DNA of 64,000 nt from Pseudomonadota bacterium (GTDB taxonomy: Bacteria; Pseudomonadota; Alphaproteobacteria; Sphingomonadales; Sphingomonadaceae): assembly GCA_023457895.1 (NCBI GenBank), contig JAEXAY010000004.1:1-64000 (forward strand), read 5' to 3'. The translations under genes and the position numbers were made by a program. Positions 47,867 to 55,776 of the stretch are shown piece by piece. Every line of letters starts with the position of its first letter. The stretch's first letter is position 1. The notes beneath the pieces were generated by a model that saw only the letters and a program-made list of their open reading frames with translations, did not search any database and was not told where the DNA came from.

Positions 47867-49132
47867 CTATTTCTTCTTTGAAAGGAGCGACTTCCAGCCA
47901 CCCTTCATGCTTCGGCTTGCAGACTGCTGCTTCTTGTCTGCCGCCGCATCGTCCGCATCTTCGCCGTCAGAAACAGACAGAATACGGCTGGCTAGAGCAG
48001 CCATCGTTTGACCGGTCTTGGCCGATTTTGCGACTTCGCCCACGGTCTTGCCGAGTTTGGCGGCCTGAACGAACACCTTGTTGTCTTCGCTGAAGACAAA
48101 ATCCAGCGGCCGCTCAATCGATTCCTCGAACTCTTTCTGGCTGATTTCAGTCGGTCCGGCAGGTATGCGATTAGCGACGAGGATGAGCTGCGCTTGCGGC
48201 GCATTGGACCGGAACCAAGACAACAACCGGATGGTGTCGCGCGCGGCCGCCAAGGTCAGTTCTGTCACGATCGTTACGGATTGCATATCTGCCATGAGAT
48301 GCGGATACTGGATCAGCATATTGCGCGGGAGATCGACAATTGTCGTTTCAAACCCGGCCTTGAGCTCCTCCTGAAGCTGGAAGAAGGCAGATCCATCGGA
48401 GAGGATTGGCTGATGGATCGGTGCTTCGGCGGATAGGATCGAGAGATGCTCGCTCGCCCGCACCATGGCGCGTTCGATAAACAGGCCATCGATGCGGCTG
48501 GGATTGTCAAGCGCGTCGGTAAGACCGCGGCCCGGTTCCAGATCCATGCTGAGTGCGCCGGTACCGAAGTGAATGTCGAGATCAAGCAGTGCCGTATGAC
48601 GGCCGAGTTGCGAACTCATCAGCCATGCGAGCGACGTCGCCAGCGACGATGCGCCAGCGCCTCCGCGCACGCCGATAACGGCGGCCAGGATATGCGGGCG
48701 ATCGGCACCGGATTCAATCGCGCGGGGCGCACTAAATACCGCTTGGGCTTGCGCAAGGGAATCTCGCAGCTGATCCGGCGAAAAGGGCTTCAACAGATAA
48801 TCCTGTATCCCGCTACCTAGAAGGTCGCGGTAGAGACGCACATCATTGACCTGACCGGTTGCGATCACGACGGTACCCGGCTCGCAGACTTCAGCTAACG
48901 CGTTGATGTCGTTGAGCGGGTCGCCGCTTTCGGACAGGTCCACGAACAGGATGTTCGGGCTGGCCGAAATGGAGAGTGACTGAACCGCGTTGCGGAGGCC
49001 GCCCTTATAGCATTTTTCGACCTGCCAGCCCATCTCTGCCGCAATGGGACGCACGACATCGAGTGTGTCCTCATCACAGACATAAGCCGAAAACTGATCG
49101 CGCAGGCCCGCAGCTTTAAACGGTGCGTTCAT
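47867..49132 (-). CDS. cpaE: Tad pilus assembly protein CpaE/TadZ
   Basis: A 421-residue protein: an N-terminal receiver-like domain lacking a clear phosphorylation signature (ILFVDLSESGDPLNDINAL; LLGSGIQDYLLKPFSPDQLRDSLAQA), then a MinD/ParA-like ATPase with a deviant Walker A (VIGVRGGAGASSLATSLAWLM) and LLDLDIHFGTGALSMDLEPGRGL. TadZ localises the secretion machine, often to a pole. It begins directly after the cpaD stop with GGGAGG upstream. A lysine-rich C-terminus (MKGGWKSLLSKKK) is seen. Confidence 0.94.
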   Translation of the reverse strand: MNAPFKAAGLRDQFSAYVCDEDTLDVVRPIAAEMGWQVEKCYKGGLRNAVQSLSISASPNILFVDLSESGDPLNDINALAEVCEPGTVVIATGQVNDVRLYRDLLGSGIQDYLLKPFSPDQLRDSLAQAQAVFSAPRAIESGADRPHILAAVIGVRGGAGASSLATSLAWLMSSQLGRHTALLDLDIHFGTGALSMDLEPGRGLTDALDNPSRIDGLFIERAMVRASEHLSILSAEAPIHQPILSDGSAFFQLQEELKAGFETTIVDLPRNMLIQYPHLMADMQSVTIVTELTLAAARDTIRLLSWFRSNAPQAQLILVANRIPAGPTEISQKEFEESIERPLDFVFSEDNKVFVQAAKLGKTVGEVAKSAKTGQTMAALASRILSVSDGEDADDAAADKKQQSASRSMKGGWKSLLSKKK

Positions 49133-49786
49133 TTAATTGCCTCCCCGAGTGTCATTAGCCTTGAGGCCGCTTTTACCAGTGGGTTCAGCGTCTCTATACG
49201 CCTTGATGGCTTTCGCCGCGGACACCGGATCGGACAGCGTGCCGGCCGATCCCTTCACGAGATCCTGCGGATCGGCGATCATTGCGGCAAGGTTGGAATT
49301 GGTCGCGCATCCATAGTTGGAACCGGTCGCGCTGGAAAAATCAGTCGACGACTTTGACGACCAGTCCGGGCATCCGGGCACGAACGCCTGCGACCGGGTA
49401 ATGACCACACGCATAAAGCCGGGCGCTACGGCACCGGCGGTGATCGGCGCTGCGTCAGCCATCACCATGCCATGACGGGCCACCAGCTCGGCAACAGCAT
49501 CATATGCTGCCCGGTTTCCGTAAGGCGCAGGATCGTCAATTGCGATGCGATCCCCGTAGCCGACGTTCATCGCGCGGAACCAGTCGGAAAGACGCTGCTG
49601 TTCGCTGGCGGACAGCGCACCGCCCCCGGTTTCGACATCCATTATGAAATGGTTCTGGCTGACGACCGGTTGATGCACAGAATCCAGCATCCGGTTGGTA
49701 TTGTTGCTCAGAAGTCCCCCGCAGCCGCTGAGCAGTAGCGGCAAGGCGATAGCTGAGAGTACCGTAGTTTTGTTATGAAATAGCAT
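49133..49786 (-). CDS. cpaD: Tad pilus lipoprotein CpaD
   Basis: A 217-residue lipoprotein (lipobox LLLSGC) with the CpaD-type ANPQDLV-like motif (AMIADPQDLVKG) near the C-terminus and GCATNSNLA just before it. LSDWFRAMNVGYGDRIAIDDP is a family segment. It probably assists the CpaC secretin in the outer membrane. The ATG at 49786 has a perfect GCAGGAG; an in-frame TTG six bases upstream is less likely. Contiguous with cpaE. Confidence 0.92.
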   Translation of the reverse strand: MLFHNKTTVLSAIALPLLLSGCGGLLSNNTNRMLDSVHQPVVSQNHFIMDVETGGGALSASEQQRLSDWFRAMNVGYGDRIAIDDPAPYGNRAAYDAVAELVARHGMVMADAAPITAGAVAPGFMRVVITRSQAFVPGCPDWSSKSSTDFSSATGSNYGCATNSNLAAMIADPQDLVKGSAGTLSDPVSAAKAIKAYRDAEPTGKSGLKANDTRGGN

Positions 49787-49811
49787 GATCAAACTCCTGC
49801 GCTATCGGGCA

Positions 49812-51338
49812 TTATTTCATTGAAAAGCCAGGACCGGACTCGTTGCTGGCGGGTTGCCTGGTGCGGCGGTTGGCGTCGGCGGCATTGGCATGTGGAAGAA
49901 CATTTCCAGCAGGAACGGTGCGATTTTCGATCGTGGGCATCGGCCGAGCCTGTCCGCTGTTGCCATCCGCGTTCTGGTTCATCAGCACGCGCTGAATGTC
50001 CGTCGGGGACTTGAACGCGTCGGTCGGAAGCTTGATCTGGTCGGCTGAAACCGGCTTTACCAGGTACGGTGTGATCATGATCACCAGTTCGGTTTCGCCG
50101 CGCCGGAAGCTGTCGGACTTGAACAGATTGCCGAGGATCGGGATATCGCCAAGGCCGGGCGCCTTGCCCAGCTGTCCGATCGACTTGTTGTTCATCAGGC
50201 CAGCGATCATGAAGCTTTCGCCAGAGCCCAGCTCGACTGTGGTTTCGGTGCGCCGGACCGTCAGCGATGGCACCGCGTAGCCATTGATTTGCAGAGCGCC
50301 TTCGGTCGACAGCTCAGACACTTCCGGGCGAACCCGCAATGAAATGCGACCGTTCGACAACACGGTCGGCGTATAGGACAGACTGACACCAAATTTCTTG
50401 AAAACGATCAGCGTGCTATTACCCCCCGGATCGGGCATCGGTACCGGGAATTCGCCTCCCGCCAGGAAATCGGCCGTCTCACCGGACATCGCGGTAAGGT
50501 TGGGTTGCGCAAGGGTGGCAACCAGCCCGTTGCTTTCGGCCAGATCCAATTGTGCGTTCAGCACTTGCCCGAGGATGCGTCCGCCGAATCCGATCGAAGT
50601 GCCGTTACTGGCCTTCATAAATCCGTCGATGAAGCCGTCTTTATCCTTGTGCATCGCTGAGTCGTTGCCAGAATAAGTGCTGAAATAGGGATTCTTCCGA
50701 GGACGGCCGGTAACCGGATCGATTTGCGGTGAATTGATAAGGCTGACGCCAATATCCTTGATCAGGGTGCGGTTCACTTCTGCAAAACGTACCTGAAGGT
50801 TGACTTGCAGCGGCGTTGCGGTCTGAATGCGCGATATGACCTTGGTGCCATCGCCTACCATCGCCTGCACCAGGCGGTCAGCTTCCGCCGCATCCTCCGG
50901 CGAAGCAACGGTGCCCGTCAGGAGCACGAAACCATTCATCGAGTTGATCGAGATATTCGCGTCCGGCATCGCGAGACCGAGCATCTGATCCAGCGTTTCC
51001 AGATTGTTGGCAACGCGGATCACGCTCGAATAAACGACGCGGCCTGCTGCATCGGTCGCATAAACGCTGGTTTCGCCAGGCGTCTTGGCAAAGACATACA
51101 GCTGGGTCGAGGAGCGGACTTGAACGTCGGCGACCTTGTCGTTGGCGACGAACACGTCCACCATCGGACGGGGCAGGGTGATCAGCCGCCCGCGGCCGAC
51201 CGAGAGCGCGAGGTCGGCGGCGGCGTTGGAGCGCGGCGCTGCCGTTGCCGCAGTGGTCAAGGCTGCGTTTGCCCACACCGCGGTTACGGCGGCGAGCGCA
51301 CCAGCGAGTAACATGTTCTTGGTCTTATTGCGGATCAT
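49812..51338 (-). CDS. cpaC: Tad pilus outer-membrane secretin CpaC/RcpA
   Basis: A 508-residue secretin with signal peptide. It has an N-terminal BON/pilus-N domain (ALSVGRGRLITLPRPMVDVFVANDKVADVQVRSSTQLYVFAKTPGETSVYATD), then NGFVLLTGTVASPEDA, and the secretin core (NLQVRFAEVNRTLIKDIGVSL; GLVATLAQPNLTAMSGETADFLAGGEFPVP; VELGSGESFMIAGLMNN; GLGDIPILGNLFKSDSFRRGETELVIMITPYLVKP). The start at 51338 is preceded by GGGGAAA, two bases from the cpaB stop. Forms the outer-membrane pore for the Flp pilus. Confidence 0.95.
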   Translation of the reverse strand: MIRNKTKNMLLAGALAAVTAVWANAALTTAATAAPRSNAAADLALSVGRGRLITLPRPMVDVFVANDKVADVQVRSSTQLYVFAKTPGETSVYATDAAGRVVYSSVIRVANNLETLDQMLGLAMPDANISINSMNGFVLLTGTVASPEDAAEADRLVQAMVGDGTKVISRIQTATPLQVNLQVRFAEVNRTLIKDIGVSLINSPQIDPVTGRPRKNPYFSTYSGNDSAMHKDKDGFIDGFMKASNGTSIGFGGRILGQVLNAQLDLAESNGLVATLAQPNLTAMSGETADFLAGGEFPVPMPDPGGNSTLIVFKKFGVSLSYTPTVLSNGRISLRVRPEVSELSTEGALQINGYAVPSLTVRRTETTVELGSGESFMIAGLMNNKSIGQLGKAPGLGDIPILGNLFKSDSFRRGETELVIMITPYLVKPVSADQIKLPTDAFKSPTDIQRVLMNQNADGNSGQARPMPTIENRTVPAGNVLPHANAADANRRTRQPASNESGPGFSMK

Positions 51339-51339
51339 C

Positions 51340-52389
51340 TTAATTTCCCCCAACCGGAATTTCGGTAACCTTGTCGCCGCGAACGACCCGGACAGTCGGT
51401 CCCTTATAGACGGGCGCCACGGTACCACCTGCGGGCGCAGACGCGGCGGGCGCTTGCGGAGCCATTTGAGGCGCCGGAGCGCCGCCTGACGGAGCGCGGG
51501 CGGGGCGCGGCAAATAGCTTAGCTGATAGCGCGAAACCTGGCCGCCCGTGGTGACGGTCGAGCCCTTGTCGATCGGACGCTGGGCGAGCTGCTCAATAAG
51601 GTCACGTTCGGTCTTGGCATCCGCGCCCTGCGGCAACTTGATTTCACCCGAGGCAAGTGCGCGCTCCAGTTCGGCCTGCGTGTCGGCGAGCGAACGCAGC
51701 GACAGCGATAACCGTCCGATGCGTTCTGCGACGGCAATCTTTTCAGCAATCACTGGCGTTGCTTCAAGTGTTACAGTCGCGAAGACCTTGACCACATCCT
51801 TGCCTTCGTCGTTCTTGCTGTCGACGCGCTGGTCGGTTGCCAGGACACGAATATTACGGATGATGGTCTCGCCCGCGACAAAGTTGCGATTCTCGCCTTC
51901 ACCAGACGCTGCGAGTTCCGAAGACATGATGAGATCAACACGGTCGCCCGGGAAAATGAAGCCGGCAACGCCTGTATCGGTACTGACCTTGATCGTGACG
52001 GCGCGCATGCCCGGACCAAGCGCCGCAGCCAGGAAGCCGCGTTCGCCGGGCTTCACCAGCGATCCCTGGGTCACCGGCTCACCGGCGGTGAGTGCATTGC
52101 GCACGACCGATCCGACGAGGTTGTTCACGTCGGTCTGATCCTTCACGAAATAGGCATTTTCCATCAGATCCTTGGGCCACGGCTGGAACCGGACCATTTC
52201 GGGATTGAGGATCGTGCCGACCGCGAGCGGACGCGTGGCGACCATCACCATCGGACCTTGAAGCTCCGGGGCGGCCGCGGCCTGCGCCTGCGGCGCAGCG
52301 GCGCCCCGCATCATCGTGTTGACGCCAAAGGCCATCAGCCCTGCGAACAGCAGCGCACCGACGACCAAGAGAATTTTTTTTCTATCCAT
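51340..52389 (-). CDS. cpaB: Tad pilus assembly protein CpaB/RcpC
   Basis: A 349-residue protein with an N-terminal membrane anchor (ILLVVGALLFAGLMAFGVNTMM) and an SAF domain (MVMVATRPLAVGTILNPEMVRFQPWP; GEPVTQGSLVKPGERGFLAAALGPGMRAVTIKVSTDTGVAGFIFPGDRVDLIM), typical of CpaB/RcpC. The C-terminal third is proline/alanine-rich. GGAGG lies 11 bases before the ATG. It works with the CpaC secretin in the periplasm. Confidence 0.93.
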   Translation of the reverse strand: MDRKKILLVVGALLFAGLMAFGVNTMMRGAAAPQAQAAAAPELQGPMVMVATRPLAVGTILNPEMVRFQPWPKDLMENAYFVKDQTDVNNLVGSVVRNALTAGEPVTQGSLVKPGERGFLAAALGPGMRAVTIKVSTDTGVAGFIFPGDRVDLIMSSELAASGEGENRNFVAGETIIRNIRVLATDQRVDSKNDEGKDVVKVFATVTLEATPVIAEKIAVAERIGRLSLSLRSLADTQAELERALASGEIKLPQGADAKTERDLIEQLAQRPIDKGSTVTTGGQVSRYQLSYLPRPARAPSGGAPAPQMAPQAPAASAPAGGTVAPVYKGPTVRVVRGDKVTEIPVGGN

Positions 52390-52435
52390 GACGATTATGG
52401 CCTCCAAAGCGCGATCGATCGATCACGCTTCCTTT

Positions 52436-52909
52436 TCACACAAAGTGGTTAATATATTGTTGGTGAAGCGCCCAAAGTCCGCCCGCGGCGATCGAAACGC
52501 CATAGGGAACCTTGGGATTCCAGCTGTTATGCCGGACGCGCTGATAGACGATCATGAAGAGGGTCAGGAGCGCGCCCGCCAGTGACATGACGATGAGGAA
52601 CGGCAGCACCAGCCCCGGCGGGAGCCACAGCGCGATCGCCGAGATGAACTTGACGTCGCCGCCGCCCATCTTGCCCATCGCGAACGGTATCGCGAACAGC
52701 GCAAAGCAGGCGATGCCGATGCCAAGCTGCAACGCCATGTCCGGCCACGGAGCCAATCCCACCGCGAACCAGTAAGGCACCGCCAACAAGGCGATTGCAG
52801 CATTGAGCCGGTTGGTTATGATGCGTTGCCGGATGTCGCTGAACGCGGCCGCCAGCATCATGACGGCGAACAGTCCGATAAACGCGTAGATATATTGATT
52901 CCCACCCAT
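52436..52909 (-). CDS. cpaA: Prepilin peptidase CpaA/TadV
   Basis: A 157-residue polytopic aspartyl protease that cleaves Flp prepilins. Both catalytic aspartates are present: AFSDIRQRIITNRLN near the N-terminus and GKMGGGDVKFISAIALWLP in the middle. Length fits the small CpaA/TadV type. It is the first gene of the operon; no flp pilin gene lies upstream (the next gene, 49 bases away, is a divergent hydrolase), so the pilin must be encoded elsewhere. Confidence 0.94.
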   Translation of the reverse strand: MGGNQYIYAFIGLFAVMMLAAAFSDIRQRIITNRLNAAIALLAVPYWFAVGLAPWPDMALQLGIGIACFALFAIPFAMGKMGGGDVKFISAIALWLPPGLVLPFLIVMSLAGALLTLFMIVYQRVRHNSWNPKVPYGVSIAAGGLWALHQQYINHFV

Positions 52910-52957
52910 GGCGATGTTCCTTAATCGCCATGACTTACCAAAGCGTAACCATAGGCC

Positions 52958-53914
52958 ATGAAAGCTGACAATATCGTTCGCCGCTCGATCCCGTCGGATG
53001 CGAAAGTCGAGGAATTCCGCGCCAGAGACGGGTGGAGCCTGCGGCGCTTTTCATGGCCCGCGAGCACGCGGCCGTCGCGCGGATCGATTCTTTTTCAGGG
53101 CGGGCGCGGCGATTTTTTTGAAAAATATCTGGAAAGTTTCGACCACTGGCACCGGATCGGGTGGAATATCGAAAGTTTCGACTGGCGCGGGCAGGGCAAG
53201 TCGGGGCGGCTGATCGAGGGCCTGAATTTCGGGCACATCACCGATTTTTCGATCTGGGTCGACGACCTCGCCGATCATTATGCGGAGTGGGCCGCGCGCA
53301 CGCCGGGGCCGCATGTGCTGATCGCGCACAGTATGGGCGGACAGATTGTGATGCGTGCACTGGGCGAGGCCCGGATCGCGCCCGAGGCGGCGGTGCTGGT
53401 TGCACCGATGCTGGGTTTCAGGAACCCCGTTCCCAATGCGATCGGCCACCGGGTCGCACGGGCCATGAGCAGCCTTGGCGGAGGCGCGCGCGCGGGCTGG
53501 CGTCACAGTGAAAAGCCGGGCGAGAGCGAGGCGTTCCGCAGCGGCCTGCTGACCCGGAGCGCGGACCGTTACGCCGATGAACAATATTGGTGGGAGCAGG
53601 ATCCCGGACTGCGCACCGGCCCTGCCAGCTGGCAGTGGATCGAGGCGGCCTACCGTTCGATGATCGCGGTGCGCCAGCCGTCCTTCCTCGCCCGGATCAC
53701 CACGCCGATGCTGATCCTGTCGACCAGCGCCGACAAGCTGGTTGACCCGGCGGCGATCCGGCACGCTACGCGCCACCTTAAAAATGCCCGGCATCACGAG
53801 TATGGGGCTGAAAGCGCCCACGAGATTCTTCGCGAAGATGACGGGGTGCGTGATGACGCCCTCGGCCGTATTGATGCCTTTCTCGATCAATATGCCGCAA
53901 TGAAAGACGGATAA
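52958..53914 (+). CDS. Alpha/beta hydrolase (lysophospholipase-like)
   Basis: A 318-residue serine hydrolase of the S33/PldB type. It has a strand and oxyanion region (GSILFQGGRGDFFEKYLESFDHW), DWRGQGKSGR, the nucleophile elbow LIAHSMGGQIVMRAL, an acid in STSADKLVDPAAI and the catalytic histidine in GAESAHEIL. No signal peptide. It precedes the FAD oxidoreductase by five bases, so the two form an operon. Likely substrate is a monoacylglycerol or lysophospholipid; not proven by sequence. Confidence 0.9.
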   Translation: MKADNIVRRSIPSDAKVEEFRARDGWSLRRFSWPASTRPSRGSILFQGGRGDFFEKYLESFDHWHRIGWNIESFDWRGQGKSGRLIEGLNFGHITDFSIWVDDLADHYAEWAARTPGPHVLIAHSMGGQIVMRALGEARIAPEAAVLVAPMLGFRNPVPNAIGHRVARAMSSLGGGARAGWRHSEKPGESEAFRSGLLTRSADRYADEQYWWEQDPGLRTGPASWQWIEAAYRSMIAVRQPSFLARITTPMLILSTSADKLVDPAAIRHATRHLKNARHHEYGAESAHEILREDDGVRDDALGRIDAFLDQYAAMKDG

Positions 53915-53919
53915 GCTTC

Positions 53920-55053
53920 ATGAAATTCGATATCGTGATCGTTGGCGCCGGGATGGCCGGTGCGAGCCTTGCGGCTGAACTGGCAGGGAGCGGGCGCAGC
54001 ATCGTCATGCTCGAAGCCGAGGACGAGCCCGGCTACCATACCACCGGACGCTCGGCGGCCTTCTGGCATGAAAGCTATGGCGGCCCGCTGGTGCAGCCGC
54101 TCACCACCGCCTCGCTGCCCTTCCTGCGCCAGCCGCCGGCTGCGCTGTCGGAGCATGGCTTCCTGCGGGATCGCCCCGCGATCACGCTCGGGCGCGAGGA
54201 GGACCGGCCTGCGCTGGACCGCTTCCACGCTGCCTTTGCCGGAAGCGCGGTGGAGATGCAGGAACTGGACCGGGCGGCGCTCGACGCGGTCATTCCGGGA
54301 CTTCTGCCCGCATGGACCCGCGGCGTGGCCGAGCCCAATTGCGCCGACATCGACGTGGGCGGGCTCCACGCCGCCTATCTGCGCTATGCGAAACAGCATG
54401 GTGTTGAACTGAGGACGCGCAGCCGGGTCGAGGCGATGCACCGGACGGAGGCGGGGGAATGGCGGCTGGAAACCACCAGCGGGCCCATCGAAGCCGGGCT
54501 GGTGGTCAATGCCGCAGGCGCCTGGGCTGATCAGGTCGCCCGGCTGGCCTCGGTCGCGCCGGTCGGTATCACCGCCTATCGCCGCACGCTGCTCCAGCTC
54601 CGTGTCAACGCGCCCGTTACCGCCGACCTCCCGTTCATCATCGACGTCAATGGCGAATTTTATTTCAAGGGCGAAAGCGACGGCAAGATCTGGCTGTCGC
54701 CGCATGACGAAATCCGCGACGAGCCGGGCGACGTCGCGCCCGAGGAACTCGACGTCGCGATCGCGATCGACCGGCTGGAACATGTCGTCGACTGGCCGAT
54801 CGCCGCGGTCGAACGCAAATGGGCGGGCCTGCGCAGCTTCGCGCCCGACCGCCTGCCGGTGGTCGGCTTCGATCCGCTGGTGCCCGATTTCTTCTGGCTG
54901 GCAGGGCAGGGCGGGGTCGGCATCATGACCGCGCCCGCGATCGCCGCGCTCGCCGGCGAGGCGATTGCCGGAAAACGGTCCGGGAGCCTGCATAGCGGCT
55001 TGTCAGGCTTTCCGCCGATCGAGCCCTTCTCGCCCGACCGTTTCGACCTCTGA
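53920..55053 (+). CDS. FAD-dependent amine/amino acid oxidoreductase (DAO family)
   Basis: A 377-residue flavoenzyme of the D-amino-acid oxidase/D-arginine dehydrogenase-like family. The Rossmann GxGxxG is DIVIVGAGMAGASLAAELAGSGRSIVMLEAE. Then come GYHTTGRSAAFWHESYGG, NAAGAWADQVARLASV and the C-terminal WAGLRSFAPDRLPVVGFDPLVPDFFWLAGQGGVGIMTAPAIAALAG. It oxidises an amino acid or related amine with FAD; the substrate is not predictable. Its stop abuts the convergent DUF3142 stop with no gap (TGATCA). Confidence 0.91.
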   Translation: MKFDIVIVGAGMAGASLAAELAGSGRSIVMLEAEDEPGYHTTGRSAAFWHESYGGPLVQPLTTASLPFLRQPPAALSEHGFLRDRPAITLGREEDRPALDRFHAAFAGSAVEMQELDRAALDAVIPGLLPAWTRGVAEPNCADIDVGGLHAAYLRYAKQHGVELRTRSRVEAMHRTEAGEWRLETTSGPIEAGLVVNAAGAWADQVARLASVAPVGITAYRRTLLQLRVNAPVTADLPFIIDVNGEFYFKGESDGKIWLSPHDEIRDEPGDVAPEELDVAIAIDRLEHVVDWPIAAVERKWAGLRSFAPDRLPVVGFDPLVPDFFWLAGQGGVGIMTAPAIAALAGEAIAGKRSGSLHSGLSGFPPIEPFSPDRFDL

Positions 55054-55776
55054 TCAGCGTGGGTTGACGAGGAAGACGACATAACCCTTGAACGCCGGGT
55101 TGCGCGCCGGATCGGTTGCGGGACACCATTCGCCGCCCTGCACGATGCCAAGGCGGAAGGGCAGCTTCATCCGGTCGAGCCGGGCGATATAAGCATCATA
55201 GCCGGGCACCGTGCTGCGACCCTGATAGGTTTGCAGCACGACCTCGTCGACCGTCTGCCCCAGCCGGTTGAGCGCGGCCGAATCGGCGTTGGCGCTCCAG
55301 TCCATGAGGCCGGTGACGCTGAGTTCAAAGCGGTCGGGCACATCCCGGCGCAATTGTTCGAGGAAGGCGGCATAGCCGTCGAGCGCGCGGGTGCGGGCGT
55401 CGAAATCAATCTGTAGCCCCACCACCTTGTTGCCCGCGCGTTCCCAGCGGGCCAGCGCCGCGATTATCGCCTCGCGCGTTCCTGGCGCCCAGTCGAGCGT
55501 CTCGACGCGGATAACGAGGAACAGCGGAATATCGCGCGTACGCGGGGTCGGCCCGCGCTGGGCGAAGAGCCGCCCCGGCGCACCGCGCACCTCGCCTTCG
55601 AGCACATAGACGCGTTGCGCCTTGTCCAGCACCGGCTGCGGTTTGACGCCGGCCCACAGCCAGAAGGCGTCATAGTGCCGCGCGTCCACCGGCGCGCAGT
55701 TGCGCTTCGTCTGCGGGCTGCAAGCCGGTAGCAGCAGCGCGGCGAGCAACAGCCATCGAAGGGCGGGCCGGCTCAC
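55054..55776 (-). CDS. DUF3142 lipoprotein
   Basis: A 240-residue lipoprotein (RWLLLAALLLPACSPQ, lipobox LPAC). The DUF3142 core reads YDAFWLWAGVKPQPVLDKAQRVYVLEGEV, VVGLQIDFDARTRALDGYAAFLEQLRRDVP, LSVTGLMDWSANADSAALNRLGQTVDEVVLQTYQG and PFRLGIVQGG, resembling a TIM-barrel glycoside-hydrolase-like fold. The GTG at 55776 overlaps the stop of the upstream gene (GTGA), marking tight coupling. Longer in-frame starts would bury the signal peptide. Function unknown; probably works with the 703-residue partner. Confidence 0.85.
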   Translation of the reverse strand: MSRPALRWLLLAALLLPACSPQTKRNCAPVDARHYDAFWLWAGVKPQPVLDKAQRVYVLEGEVRGAPGRLFAQRGPTPRTRDIPLFLVIRVETLDWAPGTREAIIAALARWERAGNKVVGLQIDFDARTRALDGYAAFLEQLRRDVPDRFELSVTGLMDWSANADSAALNRLGQTVDEVVLQTYQGRSTVPGYDAYIARLDRMKLPFRLGIVQGGEWCPATDPARNPAFKGYVVFLVNPR

